7,122 bases of DNA. Source: Methanobacteriota archaeon (lineage in GTDB: Archaea > Thermoplasmatota > Poseidoniia > Poseidoniales > Poseidoniaceae). Both the position numbers and the translations under genes were made by a program. Shown in pieces: positions 6,983 through 7,122 of the stretch. The DNA lies in the NCBI GenBank assembly GCA_002725275.1, contig PBOE01000004.1, forward strand, positions 31,965-39,086, written 5' to 3'. The notes beneath the pieces are model-generated. The model made no database searches and was not told the origin of the DNA. It saw only the letters and a program-made list of their open reading frames with translations. Numbering within the stretch: the stretch's first letter is position 1; each line of letters begins with the position of its first letter.

Positions 6983-7122
6983 ATGACGAGAAAACCACTG
7001 GCGGCGTTCCTCGTGGTGTTTTTCCTGACCGGTTCGATGGCCGGTTGCCTTGGTTCGGGCGGCCTTGACGTCTTGCCCGAAAAGAAGGGTATCCCCGGTG
7101 GCTTGACCTTGGCTTGCCTTCG
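6983..7122 (+). CDS. Lipoprotein, N-terminal part (3'-truncated)
   Basis: The visible 46 residues begin M-T-R-K, then a hydrophobic stretch (A-A-F-L-V-V-F-F-L-T-G) and a lipobox S-M-A-G-C with Cys22 as the predicted lipidated residue. A Gly/Ser-rich spacer follows, as is usual after lipoprotein cleavage. ATG 6983 is the first start after the in-frame TAG at 6977. Upstream pairing is weak (GGGATGG about seven bases before, AGG two bases before). It lies 36 bases after the helical-protein gene, consistent with the same transcript. The mature domain begins near G-I-P-G-G-L-T-L-A-C and is cut off, so function cannot be read; a substrate-binding or surface-anchored protein are both possible. Confidence 0.8.
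   Translation, partial: MTRKPLAAFLVVFFLTGSMAGCLGSGGLDVLPEKKGIPGGLTLACL

Overview
The window is about 7.1 kb of GC-rich DNA, packed with genes on one strand and without introns. It reads like a fragment of a marine Group II archaeal genome (Candidatus Poseidoniales, Thermoplasmatota). Three things point there: very large secreted multidomain proteins built of Ig-like modules and Asp/Gly-rich calcium-type repeats; a cytosolic C-terminal tail made of a Pro-rich linker and a G-W-T-x-E-Q-W-x-x-Y-G motif; and many N-x-S/T sequons outside the membrane. The assignment rests on remembered protein style, not on a marker gene. No rRNA, tRNA, CRISPR array, transposase or phage gene is visible.

Layout, all on the + strand. 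(1) Bases 1-1032 are the 3' end of a gene for an extracellular protein with thrombospondin type 3-like Asp-rich repeats. (2) A 61-base gap, 1033-1093, holds no gene. (3) Bases 1094-6496 encode one protein of about 1800 residues. It has a signal peptide, a probable beta-propeller, two tandem beta-sandwich repeats each with an Asp-box, a long run of Ig-like domains with an EF-hand-like loop, a carboxypeptidase-regulatory-like fold and a CARDB-like domain. One transmembrane helix follows, then a short cytosolic tail. (4) Nine bases later and in the same frame, 6506-6946 encodes a 146-residue helical protein of unknown function. (5) Thirty-six bases further on, at 6983, a lipoprotein gene begins and runs off the window.

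Functional reading: three of the four products are exported (the TSP3-type protein, the giant type I membrane protein and the lipoprotein), so this is a cell-surface locus. The tight spacing of the last three genes suggests one transcript. The small helical protein is the only likely cytosolic product and could work with the cytosolic tail of the giant protein, but that is inference. No catalytic site is recognisable in the visible parts. Adhesion, substrate binding or envelope structure are the most reasonable roles.
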